DNA of 64,000 bases from Cavia porcellus. Its lineage: Eukaryota > Chordata > Mammalia > Rodentia > Caviidae. Positions 11,779-24,195 of the stretch are shown here, one piece after another. The stretch is from positions 20,734,001 to 20,798,000 of the forward strand of contig NW_026947486.1 in assembly GCF_034190915.1 (NCBI RefSeq). The letters are read 5' to 3'. The notes beneath the pieces are model-generated. The model was not told the DNA's origin. It worked only from the letters and a program-made list of their open reading frames with translations, and searched no databases. A program made the position numbers and the translations under genes. Numbering within the stretch: the stretch's first letter is position 1; each line of letters opens with the position of its first letter.

Positions 11779-11839
11779 ATTACTCTATTGGTGGACTTTG
11801 GAGTTGTACCCCTCATATTCTTGTTCCCTTCTTTAAAAT

Positions 11840-12790
11840 ACAGTAATACATTGGTTCACAAGTAGTTCAGAAGTGTTCAGCAAAATTTTGCTTCCATTTG
11901 TGAACTCTACATTGGGTGTTGAATATGACCATGGTCGTCTTCCCTGCATAAACATGAATGTGGCCATCTTCCCCAGTGGCTTCTTCTAGTCAAGACTGCA
12001 ATCACAGATAGATCTGTGCACCATTTGCTGTGAAGTTTTTTGTGTGTGATTTTTAGCACATATGGTACTGTGCAGTACTATTCAATCCAGCATGGCACCA
12101 AAGAAAGTACAGAGTAAGCATGATGGTAAAAAGAAAGTTCAGAGCAGTGGAGGTAAGCAGAATTTGTAAAGTGATAATGAAGGTGACGAGAATGTGCAGA
12201 AAAATAATGAGGGTAACAAGAAAGTGCAGAGAAATAATGATAAGAAGGGTTTGAAGAAAATAACCATTGAATGAGGAAGAAAATTGTAGAAAAGCATGAG
12301 TGTGCTATTCATATGACTGCTCTGGCCTCAGAATGCAAGATGGCCAAGTCAACCATCTTGATGATTTTGAAGAATAGACGCCATCAAAGGAGCTGCTGTG
12401 GCAAAAGTAGGAATGAGGTTAACCAAGTGAGGGCACAAGTGCTGGATGAGGTGGAAAACCTTGTGTTAGTGTGGCAAGTAATAGTGTTAATGAAGCTATG
12501 ATCTTTGAAAAGGTGGAGAAATTTCACAGTGATTTACTGCGTGAAAACCAATCTACAAGAGCAAGAAGTGAGAAATGTAAAGCCAGTAGAGGTTGATTTG
12601 ATAAATTCCACATGAGAAGGGGATCCACAGTGTGATAAGACATGTTGAGGGTTCTAGTTTTTACAAGGCCACTCCAGAAGGTATGGGAAAGAAATCATAG
12701 ACTTCACGAGGGTAGAAGGATATGTCACTCAATGAATACTTAGATATGATGAAACAGGGCTCTCCTTGAAGAAGATGCTGACAGATCCTA
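11840..12790 (+). mobile_element. Tigger-type DNA transposon, 3'-truncated
   Basis: Left end 'cagtaatacattggttcaca' resembles the inverted repeat of the adjacent MITE. It is followed by about 250 bp of leader and then transposase remains. The right end is missing, because L1 sequence begins at about 12790. Confidence 0.65.
12094..12780 (+). pseudogene. Tigger-family transposase N-terminal remnant
   Basis: The transposase family cuts and pastes by a DDE nuclease behind CENP-B/jerky-like DNA-binding domains. Visible here: a start-like MAPKKVQSKH at 12094, a basic stretch, then the psq-type helix-turn-helix in the frame opening at 12271 (KKIVEKHECAIHMTALASEC, then KMAKSTILMILKN). Further on, text in shifted frames resembles the second CENP-B-type helix-turn-helix (EKFHSDLLRE..., KASRG, RRGS). 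Stops at 12160-12170 and 12265-12272 and several shifts break it. The catalytic DDE domain is absent. Confidence 0.6.
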
Positions 12791-14209
12791 TGTTATGCAG
12801 AAGAAAAAGGCATTGATGGGGAACAAGAATGTACACTATCACCACTTTTGTTCAATATAGTTCTTGAAACATTAGTTGAGGCAAATAGACAAAAGAAAGA
12901 AATAAGATATGGAGGGTCCCAGAAGGCCTGCAAGAGAGCCAATGATTCCTCCCTCCATCTGGAGGAACCCAGGTGGGTCTGTGAGACACCCAGTGACAAA
13001 GTAGGGCCACTAAAACATCCCAATTCACATTTTTCTCAGCTTCACATAGGAAATTCTCTAAAATAGACCATATACTATCCCAGAGAACATACTTCAGTAC
13101 ATGCAAAGGAATTGAAATTATTCCATGCATATAATTCGACTGTAGTGCAATAAAATTGGAAATTAATGACAAAAGAAAGCCCCCAAACTCTGTAAACACA
13201 TGGAAATTAAATAGCAACCTCCTAAACAACCAATGAGTCACAAATGAAAATAAAAAAGAAAGTAAACAATACCTACAATCAAACAAAAATGCAAACATAA
13301 TTTACTAAAAACTGTGGGACACAGTGAAAGCAGTCCTTAGAGGGTCATTTATGGCAATGAACTCTCACATCAGGAAAACAGAGTAAGCACAAATAAACAA
13401 CTCAATGCTGCAGCTTCTAGAAAAAGAAGAGTAAGTCAAACATAAAATCCATACAATGGAGGAAATTACAAAGATCAGAGCAGAAATTAATACGTTTGAG
13501 ACTAAGAAAATAACACTAAAATTAGTGAATCAAATAGTTGGTTCTTTGAAATAATAAACAAAATGGATAGATCCCAGCAAACTTTATCAAGAAAAGGAAA
13601 GAAAAATATCAAATTCATGCAATGAGGAATAAAAAGGGTGAAATCACTATAGATCATATGGAAATTTAGAAGATAACACCTACTTTAAAAATTTTTACTC
13701 TCATAGCATGGAAGAAATAGACAGATTTCTAGAAACATATGAATTACCAAAGTTGAATCAAGAAGATTAAAAAACTTTGAATAGGACAATATCAGTTAAT
13801 GCTATCACATCATAATGGTGTCAATGGTATTGAATAGGATAATATCAGTTAACAATCAGTTAATTCAAAATGTAATTAAAAACTTACCAACAAATCCCAG
13901 ATCCTGATGGATTCACAGCTGAATTCTACAAGAAATTTAAAAAGATTTAATGCCAATACTCCTAAAACTCTTTAATGAAATTGAAAGGGAAACAATTCAC
14001 TCTAATTTATTCCTAGAGGCAAATATTAGTCTAATAAAACCAGAGAAATATCTACCCAAAAAAGAGAACTACAGTCCAGTCTCTCTAATGAACATAGATG
14101 CAAAAATCTTCAATAAAATATGAGCCAACAGAATGCAGCAAATCATCAAGAATATTATACACCATGAGCAACTGGAATTCATCACAGGCATACAGGGATA
14201 GTTCAACAT

Positions 14210-14614
14210 ATGAAAATCAATAAACATTATATACCACATCAAGCTACAGATAAAAATCACATGATCATCTCAATAGATACAGAAAAAGATTTTGATAAAA
14301 TCCAACACTCATTCATGATTAAAACCCCACAGAAAATCAGAATAGATGGTCTCTACCTCAATCTGATAAAAGCCATCTATGACAAACCAACAGCCAACAT
14401 CATACTGAATGCTTTTCTTCTAACATCAGTAATAAGACAAGGGTGCTCCCTACCACTACTCCTGTTAAATATAGTTCTGGAAACTTTAGTCAGAGCAGTT
14501 AGAAAAAAGAGAGAAATAAAAGAAATAAAGATAGAAAAGGAAGAATTTAAATTATCCTTATATGCAGATGAGATGATAATCTACATAGGAGACCTCACAA
14601 ACTCCACCAAATGA
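14210..14614 (+). pseudogene. L1 ORF2 reverse transcriptase remnant
   Basis: ORF2p is the L1 endonuclease/reverse transcriptase. This open piece of 134 codons spans RT motifs: [15 protein letters not shown] (motif A, catalytic Asp present), [34 protein letters not shown] (motif B) and then YADEMIIY. The last motif should read (Y/F)ADD, so the second catalytic Asp is Glu. The rest of ORF2 is in several frames with stops. Not functional. Confidence 0.85.
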
Positions 14615-15963
14615 CTACCACAGTTAATAAATAAATTCAGTAGCATAGCTAGATACAAAGTTGACATTCAAAAATCAATAACATTCCTGTACACAAACAA
14701 CAAAATCACTAGGACAGAAATTAGGGAAACCATATCCTTCACTATCGCATCCCAAAAATAAAATAAACCTGAATCAGTCTAGCAAAAGAGGTAAAAGATT
14801 TATACATTGAAAAATGTAGTACTCTAAAAAACAAGATTGAAGAGAAATTCAGAAAATGGAAAGAAATTCCTTGCTCATGAATAGGAAAAACCAACTTTGC
14901 AAAAATGGCCATATTCCCAAAATTGTTATACAGATTTAATGCAATCTCAATCAAAATAACATTAGCATACCTCATAGAACTAGAGAAAATATTCCTCAAA
15001 TTTATTTTGAAACAAAAGAGACCTAGAATAGCAAAAGCAATTCTGGGCAACAAAGGCAAGGCAGGAGGCATCACAATCCCTGACTTGAAATTATAGTACA
15101 AAACTACTGTGATACAATCAGCATGGTACTGGTAAAAAGAAACCCCAAACAGACCTGAAGATCAATAGAATAGATCAGAAGATGCAGACACAACTATGAA
15201 GACATTCAGCTACCTTATCTTTGACAAAGGGGCCAAAAATGTTCACTGGAAGAAAGACAGCCTCTTTAATATATGGTGCTGGAAATATTGGCTTTCCACA
15301 TGCCAAAGACTAAGATTAGACCCATATCTATCATCATGCACTAAATGAAAGTCAAAATGGGTCAGTGATATAAATATTAAAACAGAAACACTAAATGTAC
15401 TGGTAGACAAGATAGGTAGAAATCTTGAAGATATAGATTTAGGCAGAATTCATAAACAAAACACAAACTTCATGGGAAGTCCTTCAAAGAGTCAACAGCT
15501 GGGATCTCTTCTTTTTAAAAAGTTTTGGAGATCAAAAGAAATAACCAGCAGAGTGAAGAGACAAGCCACAAAATGGGAAAATGTTTTAGCCAACTGCCCC
15601 TCAAACAAAAAACTTGTATCTAGAACATGTAAAGAATTGAAAAAATCAGGCCACCAAATCCAAAGACACAATCCAAAAATGGTCATCTGAGATGAACACA
15701 CATTCTCAGATGAAGAAATACAAATGGCAAATAAATATATGAAAAAATGGTGGTCATTTGAGAGTTGTAAATTAAAACAACACTGAGATTCTACCTCATT
15801 CCAGAAAGAAAGGCTATCATCATAAAATCAACCAATAACATAGTAGCGGGGCTGTGGGGAAAAACGAACCTTTCTCCACTATTAGTAGGAGTGTGGCCTG
15901 GTACAACCACTATGGAAATTAGTGTGGACATTCCTAAAAAAAAAAAAAAAAAAAAAACTAGCA

Positions 15964-16055
15964 TAGGGCCAGGAATTTAGCTCAGTGGTGTAGTGCCTGC
16001 CTGGAAGCGTGAGGTTCTGAGTTTGATTTGCAGTACAAAAACAAATGAACAAACA
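15964..16055 (+). mobile_element. ID-like SINE (sense)
   Basis: 'ggaatttagctcagtggtgt' A-box region, 'gagtttgatttgcagtacaa' B-box region and an A-rich end with AAC repeats. It is inserted after the poly-A run at about 15938-15957 within the L1. Confidence 0.8.
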
Positions 16056-16764
16056 ACTAGAATTGAAAGTCCCATTTGACCCAGCTATTCCTATTCTGAT
16101 TATTTTCCCAGAAGAATTAAAAACATCACATCACAGTAATATATGTTCAGTAATGTTGATAGCAGTACAATGTGTAATAGCCAAATCTTGGAAACAAACC
16201 AAATGTCCTTCAAATGAGGAAGGGATAAAAACCATGTGGTATTTTTATACAATGGAGTACTACTCAGCTATAAAGATACATGAATTTGAGGCTTTTATAG
16301 GTAAATGGATGCAAGTTAAGACCATACTGATAAGTGAAATAAATCAAACTTGCATGTGTAAACATCGTATTGTCTTGTTAGTGTAAAAAAGTGAAAGAGT
16401 AAATAATATACAAAATGTGCAATAGATAATGTGAAAATGAAAGAATAAGTTGCTCAAAAGACAAAAACAACTGAGATGGGGAAAAGGAGTAAAGAAAGAA
16501 GGGAAAAGATTATATATATATATACCAAAAAAATCATGCTATTAATCTCTATTAGTTCATTAAAAAGAATGGCTTGTGATTACATTATTTGATCACTTTT
16601 CATTTCTATGTCTTGTAATCTGAGCAACTACTTTGATGATAACAATATGTATTATATTAATTATTCTTAATCAATTATTTTTTGAAGTTTTGTATCATCA
16701 TTTTTATTCTCTTTTCATTTTAAAATTTAAATTAAAAGAATAAAAATAAAAATAAATAAACTAT

Positions 16765-18520
16765 GAATAGGGAATGAAGATGTTAAATTATCATTATTTG
16801 CAGATATGATCTTCCATAGAGAAACCGCCAAAAACCACCAAAAGACTCTCCTAAGGAGCGAAATAGTAGCATAACAGGATACAAAGTCAACAGTTAAAAA
16901 TCAATAGCATTCCTATAGTACAATAACAAACTCACTGAGAGGAAAATTTGGGAAATAATACTTTTCCCAGTATCATCAAGAAAAATGAAATATTTAGGAA
17001 TTAAACTAGAAAAGTGAAAGATTTCTACCGTGAAAATTAGCTGGGGATTTACCTCAGATGCATAAGTGCCTGCCTGGCAAACTCAAGTTCGATTCCCAGT
17101 ACCAAACAAAAAAAATCAGATACAATGAAAACTGTAGTACTCTGAAATAGGAGATTGAAGAGGATATCAGAAAACAGAAACATATGTCCTGTTCCTGGAT
17201 AGAAAAATCAATACCATCAAAATGGCCACACTTCGAAAACTGTTATATAGATTTAATGCAATCCCAATCAAATGCCAACACATTCCTTACAGCTGGAGAA
17301 AGCAATCTTAAAATTCATCTGGAGCCAGGAAAAACCTGGAATGGCAACAGCAATTCTGAGCAACACGGGCAAGGCAGCAGGCACCCAAATCTCAGACTTC
17401 AAGTTACATACAAATCTACGGTGATAAAAACAGCATGATATTGGTGAAACAAACAAACAACCACTCCAAAAAACGGACTCATTGATCACTGGAACAGGAC
17501 AAAAGATACAGAAATAACTTCAAGCACGCTTAGTTATAATTAACAAAGGGACCATATCCCTTTGCTGTAGGAAAGATAGTCTCTTTAACAAATGGTACTG
17601 GGAAAACTTAACTATTCAGATTCTGAAGATTGAAACTAGATTCATATCTCTGAAAATGCATTGAGCTAAAATTAAAATGGATCAAAGATCTAAAATTAGA
17701 ACAGAAACAACTTTCTAGAAAACAAAATAGGTACATGCTTGAAGACATAGGTATAGGCAAAGCCTTTATCAATAAAACCCTGCTGGCATGGGAAATACTA
17801 CAGAGAATCAGCAAATGGCATGACATCAAATTAAAATGCCGGACAGCAAATGAAACCACCAACAAAGTGAAGTGACAACTTACAGAATGGAAATTTGTTT
17901 TTAGCCAGCTACTACTCAGACAAAAGGCTAATATCTAGAATGCATAAAGAACTAAGAAAAATTTGATCATCCAAGATTTGAAAACTCAATCACAAAACAG
18001 GCATCTAAAATGAATAGACATTTCTCAGATGAAGAATACAATCAGCAAATAAATATATGAAAAAATGTTCAACATAACTGGGCATTCCAGAAATGCAAAT
18101 TAAAATAACATTGAAGTTTCATCTCACTCCGGAAAGAATGGTATCACCAAGAAATCAAGCAATAACAATTCTAGCAAGGCTGCAAAAAAAAAAAAAAAAA
18201 AAGACTTCTGCATGGTTGGTGGGACTTTAAACTGATACAACCACTATAGAAATCAGTATGCAGATTCCTCAAAAAACTAAAAGTAGAAATTCCATTTCAC
18301 CTAGCTCTTCCCTTTTTAGGGTTCTTCCAAAAAGTGTTAAAGATATCGTACCACAGCCATGCATGTATACCCATGTTTATAGCAGTGAAATTCATGATAG
18401 CTAAATCATGGAAAAAGCTTAAATATGTCCATCAACAGATGAATAGATAAAAATTTGGGATTTATACACAGTGGAATACTCTGCAACCATGTACTAATAA
18501 AGGTAAAAACTTCAAATAAA
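16765..18520 (+). mobile_element. L1 ORF2 3' half (sense), second copy
   Basis: Begins in the RT palm region ('ttatcattatttgcagatat' at about 16789, LFAD-like) and runs through ORF2 to the 'cacagtggaatactctgcaa' end near 18470. Many stops. The same ORF2 region occurs in the L1 just upstream and again just downstream, so three L1 copies abut. Confidence 0.8.
17037..17118 (+). mobile_element. ID-like SINE (sense) inside L1
   Basis: 'agctggggatttacctcaga', 'gtgcctgcctggcaaactca' and 'gttcgattcccagtaccaaa' plus an A-rich end. It interrupts the L1 ORF2 copy. Confidence 0.8.
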
Positions 18521-18524
18521 AAAG

Positions 18525-19270
18525 AAGAGGGCTATATTTAGGAAAGGAAGAAATCAAATTACTATTATTTCCAGACAACATGATCCTTTATATAAAATTC
18601 CCAAAATTTGATGGAATTACCCAAAATTCCACCAAAAGACTCCTAGAACTAATAACTGAATACTGCAATGTAGTAGGATATAAAATCATTTCACAAATCA
18701 ATTTTTCTGTATACCAATAATGAATTTACTGAAAAAGAAATTACAAAAGCAACATCATCACAAATGCGTCAAGAAAAATTAAATATTTAGGAATTTATCT
18801 AACCAAAGAAGTGAAGGATTTCTGTAATAAATACTATACTACTCTGAAAAATGAAGTCAAATTGACATCAAAAAATAGAAAGATATCCCCTGTTCCTGAA
18901 TAGGCAAAACCAACATTGTCAAAATTGTCATACTCTCAAAATGAATTTATAGACATAATGCAATCCCTATCAAAACACCAATAACATTCTTCACAGAACT
19001 AGAGAAAAAATTCTAAAATTCATATGCAACCAGAAGAGACCCAGAATAGCTAAAGCATTGTTGGGCAACAAAAACAAAACAGGGGACAGCACAATGCAGG
19101 TCTGTGAAGTTATATTACAAAGCTTCAATGATTAAAAAAACATGGCACTGGCCCCAAAACAAACATATGGACCAGTGGCACAGAGTAGAGGATGAATAAA
19201 CAATCCCAGACACACTCAGCTACCTGTTATTTGTAAATGGGTCAAAAATATCCACTGGAATAAAGATAAC
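18525..19270 (+). mobile_element. L1 ORF2 fragment (sense), third copy
   Basis: Re-enters ORF2 at the palm region ('ttatttccagacaacatgat') and ends near 'aaatatccactggaataaag'. Broken by stops, with no 3'UTR. Confidence 0.75.
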
Positions 19271-20699
19271 CCCTTTAGTTAATTGTGGTGCATGCCTGTA
19301 AAATGGGACTGATTGGTGCATTCCAGGCAAGTGTGACATCCCAGAAGCAGCACCAAATCACTGTGGTCCATTAAAAAGATTACAAAATAGGTAGGAAAAA
19401 TAAACTCTGCTTTGTAGACCAAGCAGGAGAAAATTCGGAGTATATACCTGGGCGTTTCTTAAATTTTAATTGAAAAACGCTGGTCAACATTTTAAAGTGC
19501 TTGTTATCTGCTAGCCATTATTCTATGTTCACTAGTTCATGTAGTTTATTTTTTATAGAGGAAACAGGTCTGGAATATAAGTAACTCCTCTCACAGGTAA
19601 TCACAAGACCGATGAGCAGCAAAGTGCATTTCCTTGACAAATCTAATTTTGTGGTCCTTATATCCTAGCATCCTATATATTGGTGCACTATCTCTGCTAT
19701 TTACAATGGAGGACCTTATCAATTCTAGTCCAAGCTAGTACTATATCAAACTCTTATTTTAATAAAGAATAAGCTAAAGGTCAAATAGAGTGGTGCAGCT
19801 GATCCCTGATCATTTTGGTTTTCAAAATGTTGGTGGCTCTAATACTAGGTGTCCAGGTGCTGGGAATAAAGTGTCACATTCTGATGTCACAGACAAACTT
19901 GTAGTAGTATATTCTTTCTGAAAGAGTTAAGGCTTCAGACCATTCTGGTTAAAACTGGGCTCCCCATACAATTCAACGAGTCCTCCTCTTCTGGTTGGGA
20001 CTAGAGATCTGGTTCTGGAGGAGGCCAAAAGTGAGCCCAGGACTGTGTACTCTATGTACATGAAGCTGGGAAGCCAGCGGTGGTTGTGGTGGGAACAGAT
20101 GTTATGTCACCTTTGTATTTTGAGTCTCATGACTCTGCAGGATTTTCTTTTTGGACAAGGGCCTCTCATAACATGGGCACTGTGTGTTCTTGGGAAAATT
20201 ATTCAGTCTCTGAATGTAAGCATTTTTATTTGGAAAGTGAGACTGATCATCACATCTGCCCTTTTAGAGTTGTGAGTATGAGAATGAAATAGCTTGATTA
20301 AGTGTAAAAAAAGGCACATAGAGAGTGTTAGCTCCCTGAATTACCTTAATATGATAAGTAGCAGGTGGAATAGTGGCAAGTTCACTCTATATGGAATTAG
20401 ACCACATTGATGACATATATTCAAGATTGAACATGAGTGCAGCTTTGTTTAAAGCAGATAGACTGTGGTTATAGTTTCATCTGAAAAACAAAAAAAAATT
20501 CATTCTAAATGGAACACTAGTAATTATTATGAAAGTAGAGGACATGCAAAGCTGTGAAGAAAGAGAAGCAGGTAAAAAAGGGATGCCAAAAGGGGATTGT
20601 CCCGAAATTCACTTTTCTTTTTTTGCAGCTCAAATATCTGCCAAGAACCCGCTGTTTTTATGAAGACAAATCCAATAAAAGCATTATTACAAGCCAAAG
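19271..20699. other. Unassigned
   Basis: No gene recognised. A MIR-like word ('ctagccattattctatgttc') near 19510 hints at an eroded SINE. Two overlapping 70-76 codon frames at 20045-20292 have no support. Confidence 0.4.
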
Positions 20700-20895
20700 G
20701 TAGTTTTAGAGAAACTTAACCATAATAGTAACAATAATATTGACCATTTATTGAGCATACACTGTGATAAAGAACTTAACTGGATACTTGACATAGAGTG
20801 TCTGTTTTCCCTAACAATTCTGCAAGATAAGAATTACTGGATACAGATACAGATGACAAAACTAAGTTACAGATATATTGTTAATATTCCAGGTC
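20700..20895 (+). mobile_element. MIR (sense)
   Basis: 'tgaccatttattgagcatac', 'acaattctgcaagataagaa' and 'agatgacaaaactaagttac' follow the MIR core and 3' end in order. Confidence 0.65.
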
Positions 20896-20939
20896 CTGCA
20901 GGGAGGAAATAATGGAGATGGGATTTCACTTCAGGTTCT

Positions 20940-21315
20940 ATGTTTGTCAGTTTTCCATCACTGTATTAAAATACCTGAGAAAATCAATTTATAAGGAGGA
21001 AAGATTTGTTTGATTCATGTTTTCAGCCCATGGTTGCTTAACACTTGTTCTGGGCCAGTGGTGAGACAGTGTATCATGTTGAGAGTGTGTGGTAGAGAAG
21101 GCTGTGGACTCCTTGGCAAGTCAAAAAGCCAAGAGATAGACAGGAAAGGACTATTGTTCCAATATTCCCACAAGGGCATGTCCCCAGTGACTTCCTTCCA
21201 TTGAGCCTCACCTCATAAAGTTTCCACCACTTCCCCATAGCACAATGGGTTGGTGACCAAGCACATGTTTAACATATGGACTTTGGGGAACATTTAAGAT
21301 CCTAACCATAAAAAG
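20940..21315 (-). mobile_element. MaLR LTR (antisense), older copy
   Basis: 'agttttccatcactgtatta', 'aaaatacctgagaaaatcaa', 'agcctcacctcataaagttt' and 'ggactttggggaacatttaa' follow the antisense ORR1/MT-like layout. Diverged and partly rearranged. Confidence 0.65.
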
Positions 21316-21756
21316 TTCCTTGGAATTTAAAGGCTTTGCTCTTTCCTCTACACCAAGATGTTTGTCATCTTCCCTGAGTAAGTGCTGGCCTTTCAAGTTG
21401 ATCTGATTAAGAGTCTACACTTATCTTCAAAAGCTATAGCCACACCCTAACCCTTTCCTGGTGTTCCTTTTTTAGGGGTGTTTTTCAGAAACACATAAAA
21501 AGTGGCCCTTCCAGCTGCATCCTGCTCAGGGTCCATGTGGTATTATACTTTGGATTCTCTGTGTTACTCACTAGATGTCATTCTAAAAATTGCTCCTCAA
21601 ATGAAAATTCACACTCAAAATGCACACTTTTGCCACAGCTGTAAATATTAGGAATAATTATGCTTTGGAATTTAAAAAGAAGTTTCAAAAGAAGATGTTT
21701 CAGAAATAGTTTTAATACTGGTAACACCATTGAGAACCTAAGATGACTGCTCTAGT

Positions 21757-21878
21757 TTTTTTTTTTTTTTAAACAGGGTCTTGCTAAATTGTCTAGATGG
21801 GACTTGAGCATGCATTCCTTCTGCTTCAGCCTTGAAGAGTGCTGGGATTACAGGTGTGTGTTACCATCCTATCTGACT
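21757..21878 (-). mobile_element. B1-like SINE (antisense)
   Basis: Poly-T, 'aaacagggtcttgctaaatt', 'gctgggattacaggtgtgtg'. Reverse-oriented 7SL-type SINE. Confidence 0.8.
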
Positions 21879-21914
21879 GTTTTATAAGTGAACAAATCCA
21901 TCTGGAAGCTGAAG

Positions 21915-22062
21915 ATTTTTTCTTTTGAGGCAGGGTTTTGCTATGTGGTTCTGGCTGGCTACTCACTGTGTAGCCCAAACTGGCCTTGAATGCCTGGCAA
22001 TCCTCTTGCCGCAGCCTGTCAAGTGCTAGGATTGCAGGGATGTGCCAATACATTCAGTTGGA
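21915..22062 (-). mobile_element. B1-like SINE (antisense)
   Basis: 'ttttgaggcagggttttgct', 'ctcactgtgtagcccaaact', 'gctaggattgcagggatgtg'. A second copy, 40 bp from the previous one and in the same orientation. Confidence 0.85.
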
Positions 22063-22477
22063 AGCTGAAGTATGGACATAGTAACTAAAAAAAAGTTGTA
22101 ATTCCTTGTCATCTCCCACTTTAAGCAAGATATTCCATACTTGTAAAATGAATGAGCTCTTGGGGAAGGGAGTTAGATCCTTTAACACAATAGATTACTA
22201 CAGGAGTCTGGGACAGAAATGTGAAATTTTCCTGAAATCTGCTTTTTTTTAAGTTTCTTACCTTAAATCTAGACCAATGGTTTTAAACTGCAGAGTCTTA
22301 TTTTTTTACCTTGTAAAATCTAATTCAGAAGCCCAAGCTGCTGCTCTGGTGGCAATGGAAATAGGAGTAGCAGAAGTAGAACTCTAATCACACACAATCT
22401 GTCTAGCTGTGGACAACATACAGGAAAACATGAAGGGGACCCAGATGTTCTTGTAGAACACAATTTAAAAATCATAC

Positions 22478-22631
22478 CAAGGGCCTGGGATTTAGCTCAG
22501 CGCCTGCCTGGCAAGCGTGAGGTCATGAGTTCAATCCCCATTACCAAAAACAAAACAAATACAAACAAACAAACACCAAAAAACAAAAAAAAAGAAAACA
22601 AAACAAAACAAAATAAACAAACAAAAAGAAT
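22478..22631 (+). mobile_element. ID-like SINE with long A/C tail (sense)
   Basis: 'ctgggatttagctcagcgcc', 'gagttcaatccccattacca' and a tail of about 100 bp of AAC/AAAC repeats. An 11 bp target-site duplication, aaaaatcatac, lies at 22467-22477 and 22632-22642. About eight bases are missing in the A-box loop compared with other copies. Confidence 0.9.
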
Positions 22632-22642
22632 AAAAATCATAC

Positions 22643-23490
22643 TAAGATAGTTCATGGGATATCTTAGTGACTATTTTTCATGAATGGTCCCCAGTTTCTA
22701 CACTCTGGACTTCGGTTTTCTAACCTAAATATGAAGAATCTCAATGATCTCAAATTCTAAATATTTGGGGTTCTAGCATCCTCTGGTTTCCAGACCTGAG
22801 CAGTGAGGGTGAGGAATCCTTGCTGGAAGAAAGACTATCTCATAGCAGGCTTTAAACTCTTCCTAGAGAGGGCTGAGGACACATGATCTATGGAGCTGAA
22901 ATGTGCCACCTCTCCTGCTGGATCCTCCTTCCCCTGCCACTTGTAAGGGTCACTGAACAGCTGACCTCATTATACATAGTTCTTTCCGAGAAGTCTGTCA
23001 TGTTTTCCCACCTGGGAATTGCTTAAGTGATGTACATATGGTTCATTTCACTCATTCATGACCTTGTCAGGTTAACAAAATGCAGCTTAACAGTTTAAAT
23101 TATGCAGCACATTAAACAAGTATTTACTGAGCACAGATTATGTGATCTGTACATGCAGCTACTCCAGGAGTGGAAAAAACAAAGTTCTGCCTTCAGTATC
23201 ATCTCTATTTTGGTATATGGTCTGAGCAAGTTGTACCATCTGGCACCACTTTATCTTTAAAATGTCCAGGTTTGGCAAGATGACTATTCTGGAGTTCTCT
23301 TGATCTTTTCATTGTGCTAAATTCAGAAGTATACAAGAAAGATGTCTCTTAGAAAGAATAACATCAGGCACAGTCTTGTGCCTATAGAAGAGGAGAACAA
23401 ATTGAACGGCAGGTTGGAGCTGCATTGTGAATGGCCTGAGGGACACTTGAAGAAGTTTGGACATTATGTCATTGCCATGGGGAATACCTG
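22643..23490. other. Unassigned, probably unique sequence
   Basis: No gene or recognisable repeat. Confidence 0.45.
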
Positions 23491-23830
23491 AAAGATTTAT
23501 TTATTTATTTTGAAGGGGATAAAAACAATAAAATGGAACAAGACAAAATAGGGAGAACAATACTGGATTTCACAAATAAGACAGACGTAAATCCCCCATA
23601 GTTGCTATATTTCCTCTAAACAGATGCCCAGACTACCACCTCTAAGCCTGAGAAGTCCATCAGTCAGTATAAGCATTAAATTGTTTTTGTAACTCGGTTG
23701 CTATCATTCCAATCTGTGTTCCTCTGAATCAGCCAGTTGTCTGGGGGTGGGGCTTTTCTCGTCTCTCAGTCCACATGTTGACTGGCTTACGGGCAGGCTG
23801 AATTTTCCCCTAAAAATTTTAGATCAGGGC
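23491..23830 (-). mobile_element. Composite retroposon copy (antisense), old
   Basis: Starts with an antisense A tail ('tttatttatttattttg'), then an L1-like tail module, then the unique segment with 'agatgcccagactaccacct' and 'aagcattaaattgtttttgt'. Same order as the better copies at 27.2 kb and 54-55.6 kb. Diverged and without a clear target-site duplication. Confidence 0.5.
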
Positions 23831-24107
23831 AGCTGTGCAGAGAAAAGTATTAGATAATGTAAAAGTAAATCCCCAGAAGAAAGCCTAATAAAATCAGAAC
23901 AGTTTGAAACAAGTCAGAGAGATCTTATTGACACACTAAAGATTTAATCTCTTTTAAATTTTCTCTTTTCACAGATGCATTTGTTTTTGTAATGATTTTT
24001 AAATAATGTAGAATTAATTATCATGGTGTCAAGTTTTTAGTTGAAAAAATACAATACCCATAAGAATGGATAATTCAGTTTCATCCTTACTACATTGTTT
24101 TGTTAGA

Positions 24108-24195
24108 TGCTTTTTTTGGTACTGGGGATCAAACTCATGACCTTGTGTTTGCCAGGCAGGCACTTACTCCACTGAGCTAAATCCTTGCTCCGTAT
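24108..24195 (-). mobile_element. ID-like SINE (antisense)
   Basis: 'ttttttggtactggggatca', 'aactcatgaccttgtgtttg' and 'cactccactgagctaaatcc'-type text (reverse ID). Moderately diverged. Confidence 0.8.

Larger units (their letters stand above)
12790..16760 (+). mobile_element. L1 element, ORF2 and 3'UTR (sense)
   Basis: Plus-strand L1 covering most of ORF2 and the 3'UTR. It includes the RT core, the 'tacaatggagtactactcag' C-terminal region near 16250, the end of ORF2 near 16390 and a 3'UTR with an L1 module and A-rich end at 16700-16760. A scrap of RT-region sequence (12790-12900) precedes the ORF2 EN/RT linker sequence, so the 5' junction is rearranged. It is broken by stops and carries an ID SINE at 15964. 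Confidence 0.85.

Noticed and set aside
12852..13298. 148-codon minus-strand open frame
   Set aside because: It is antisense to L1 ORF2 and Phe/Leu-rich because the sense strand is A-rich.
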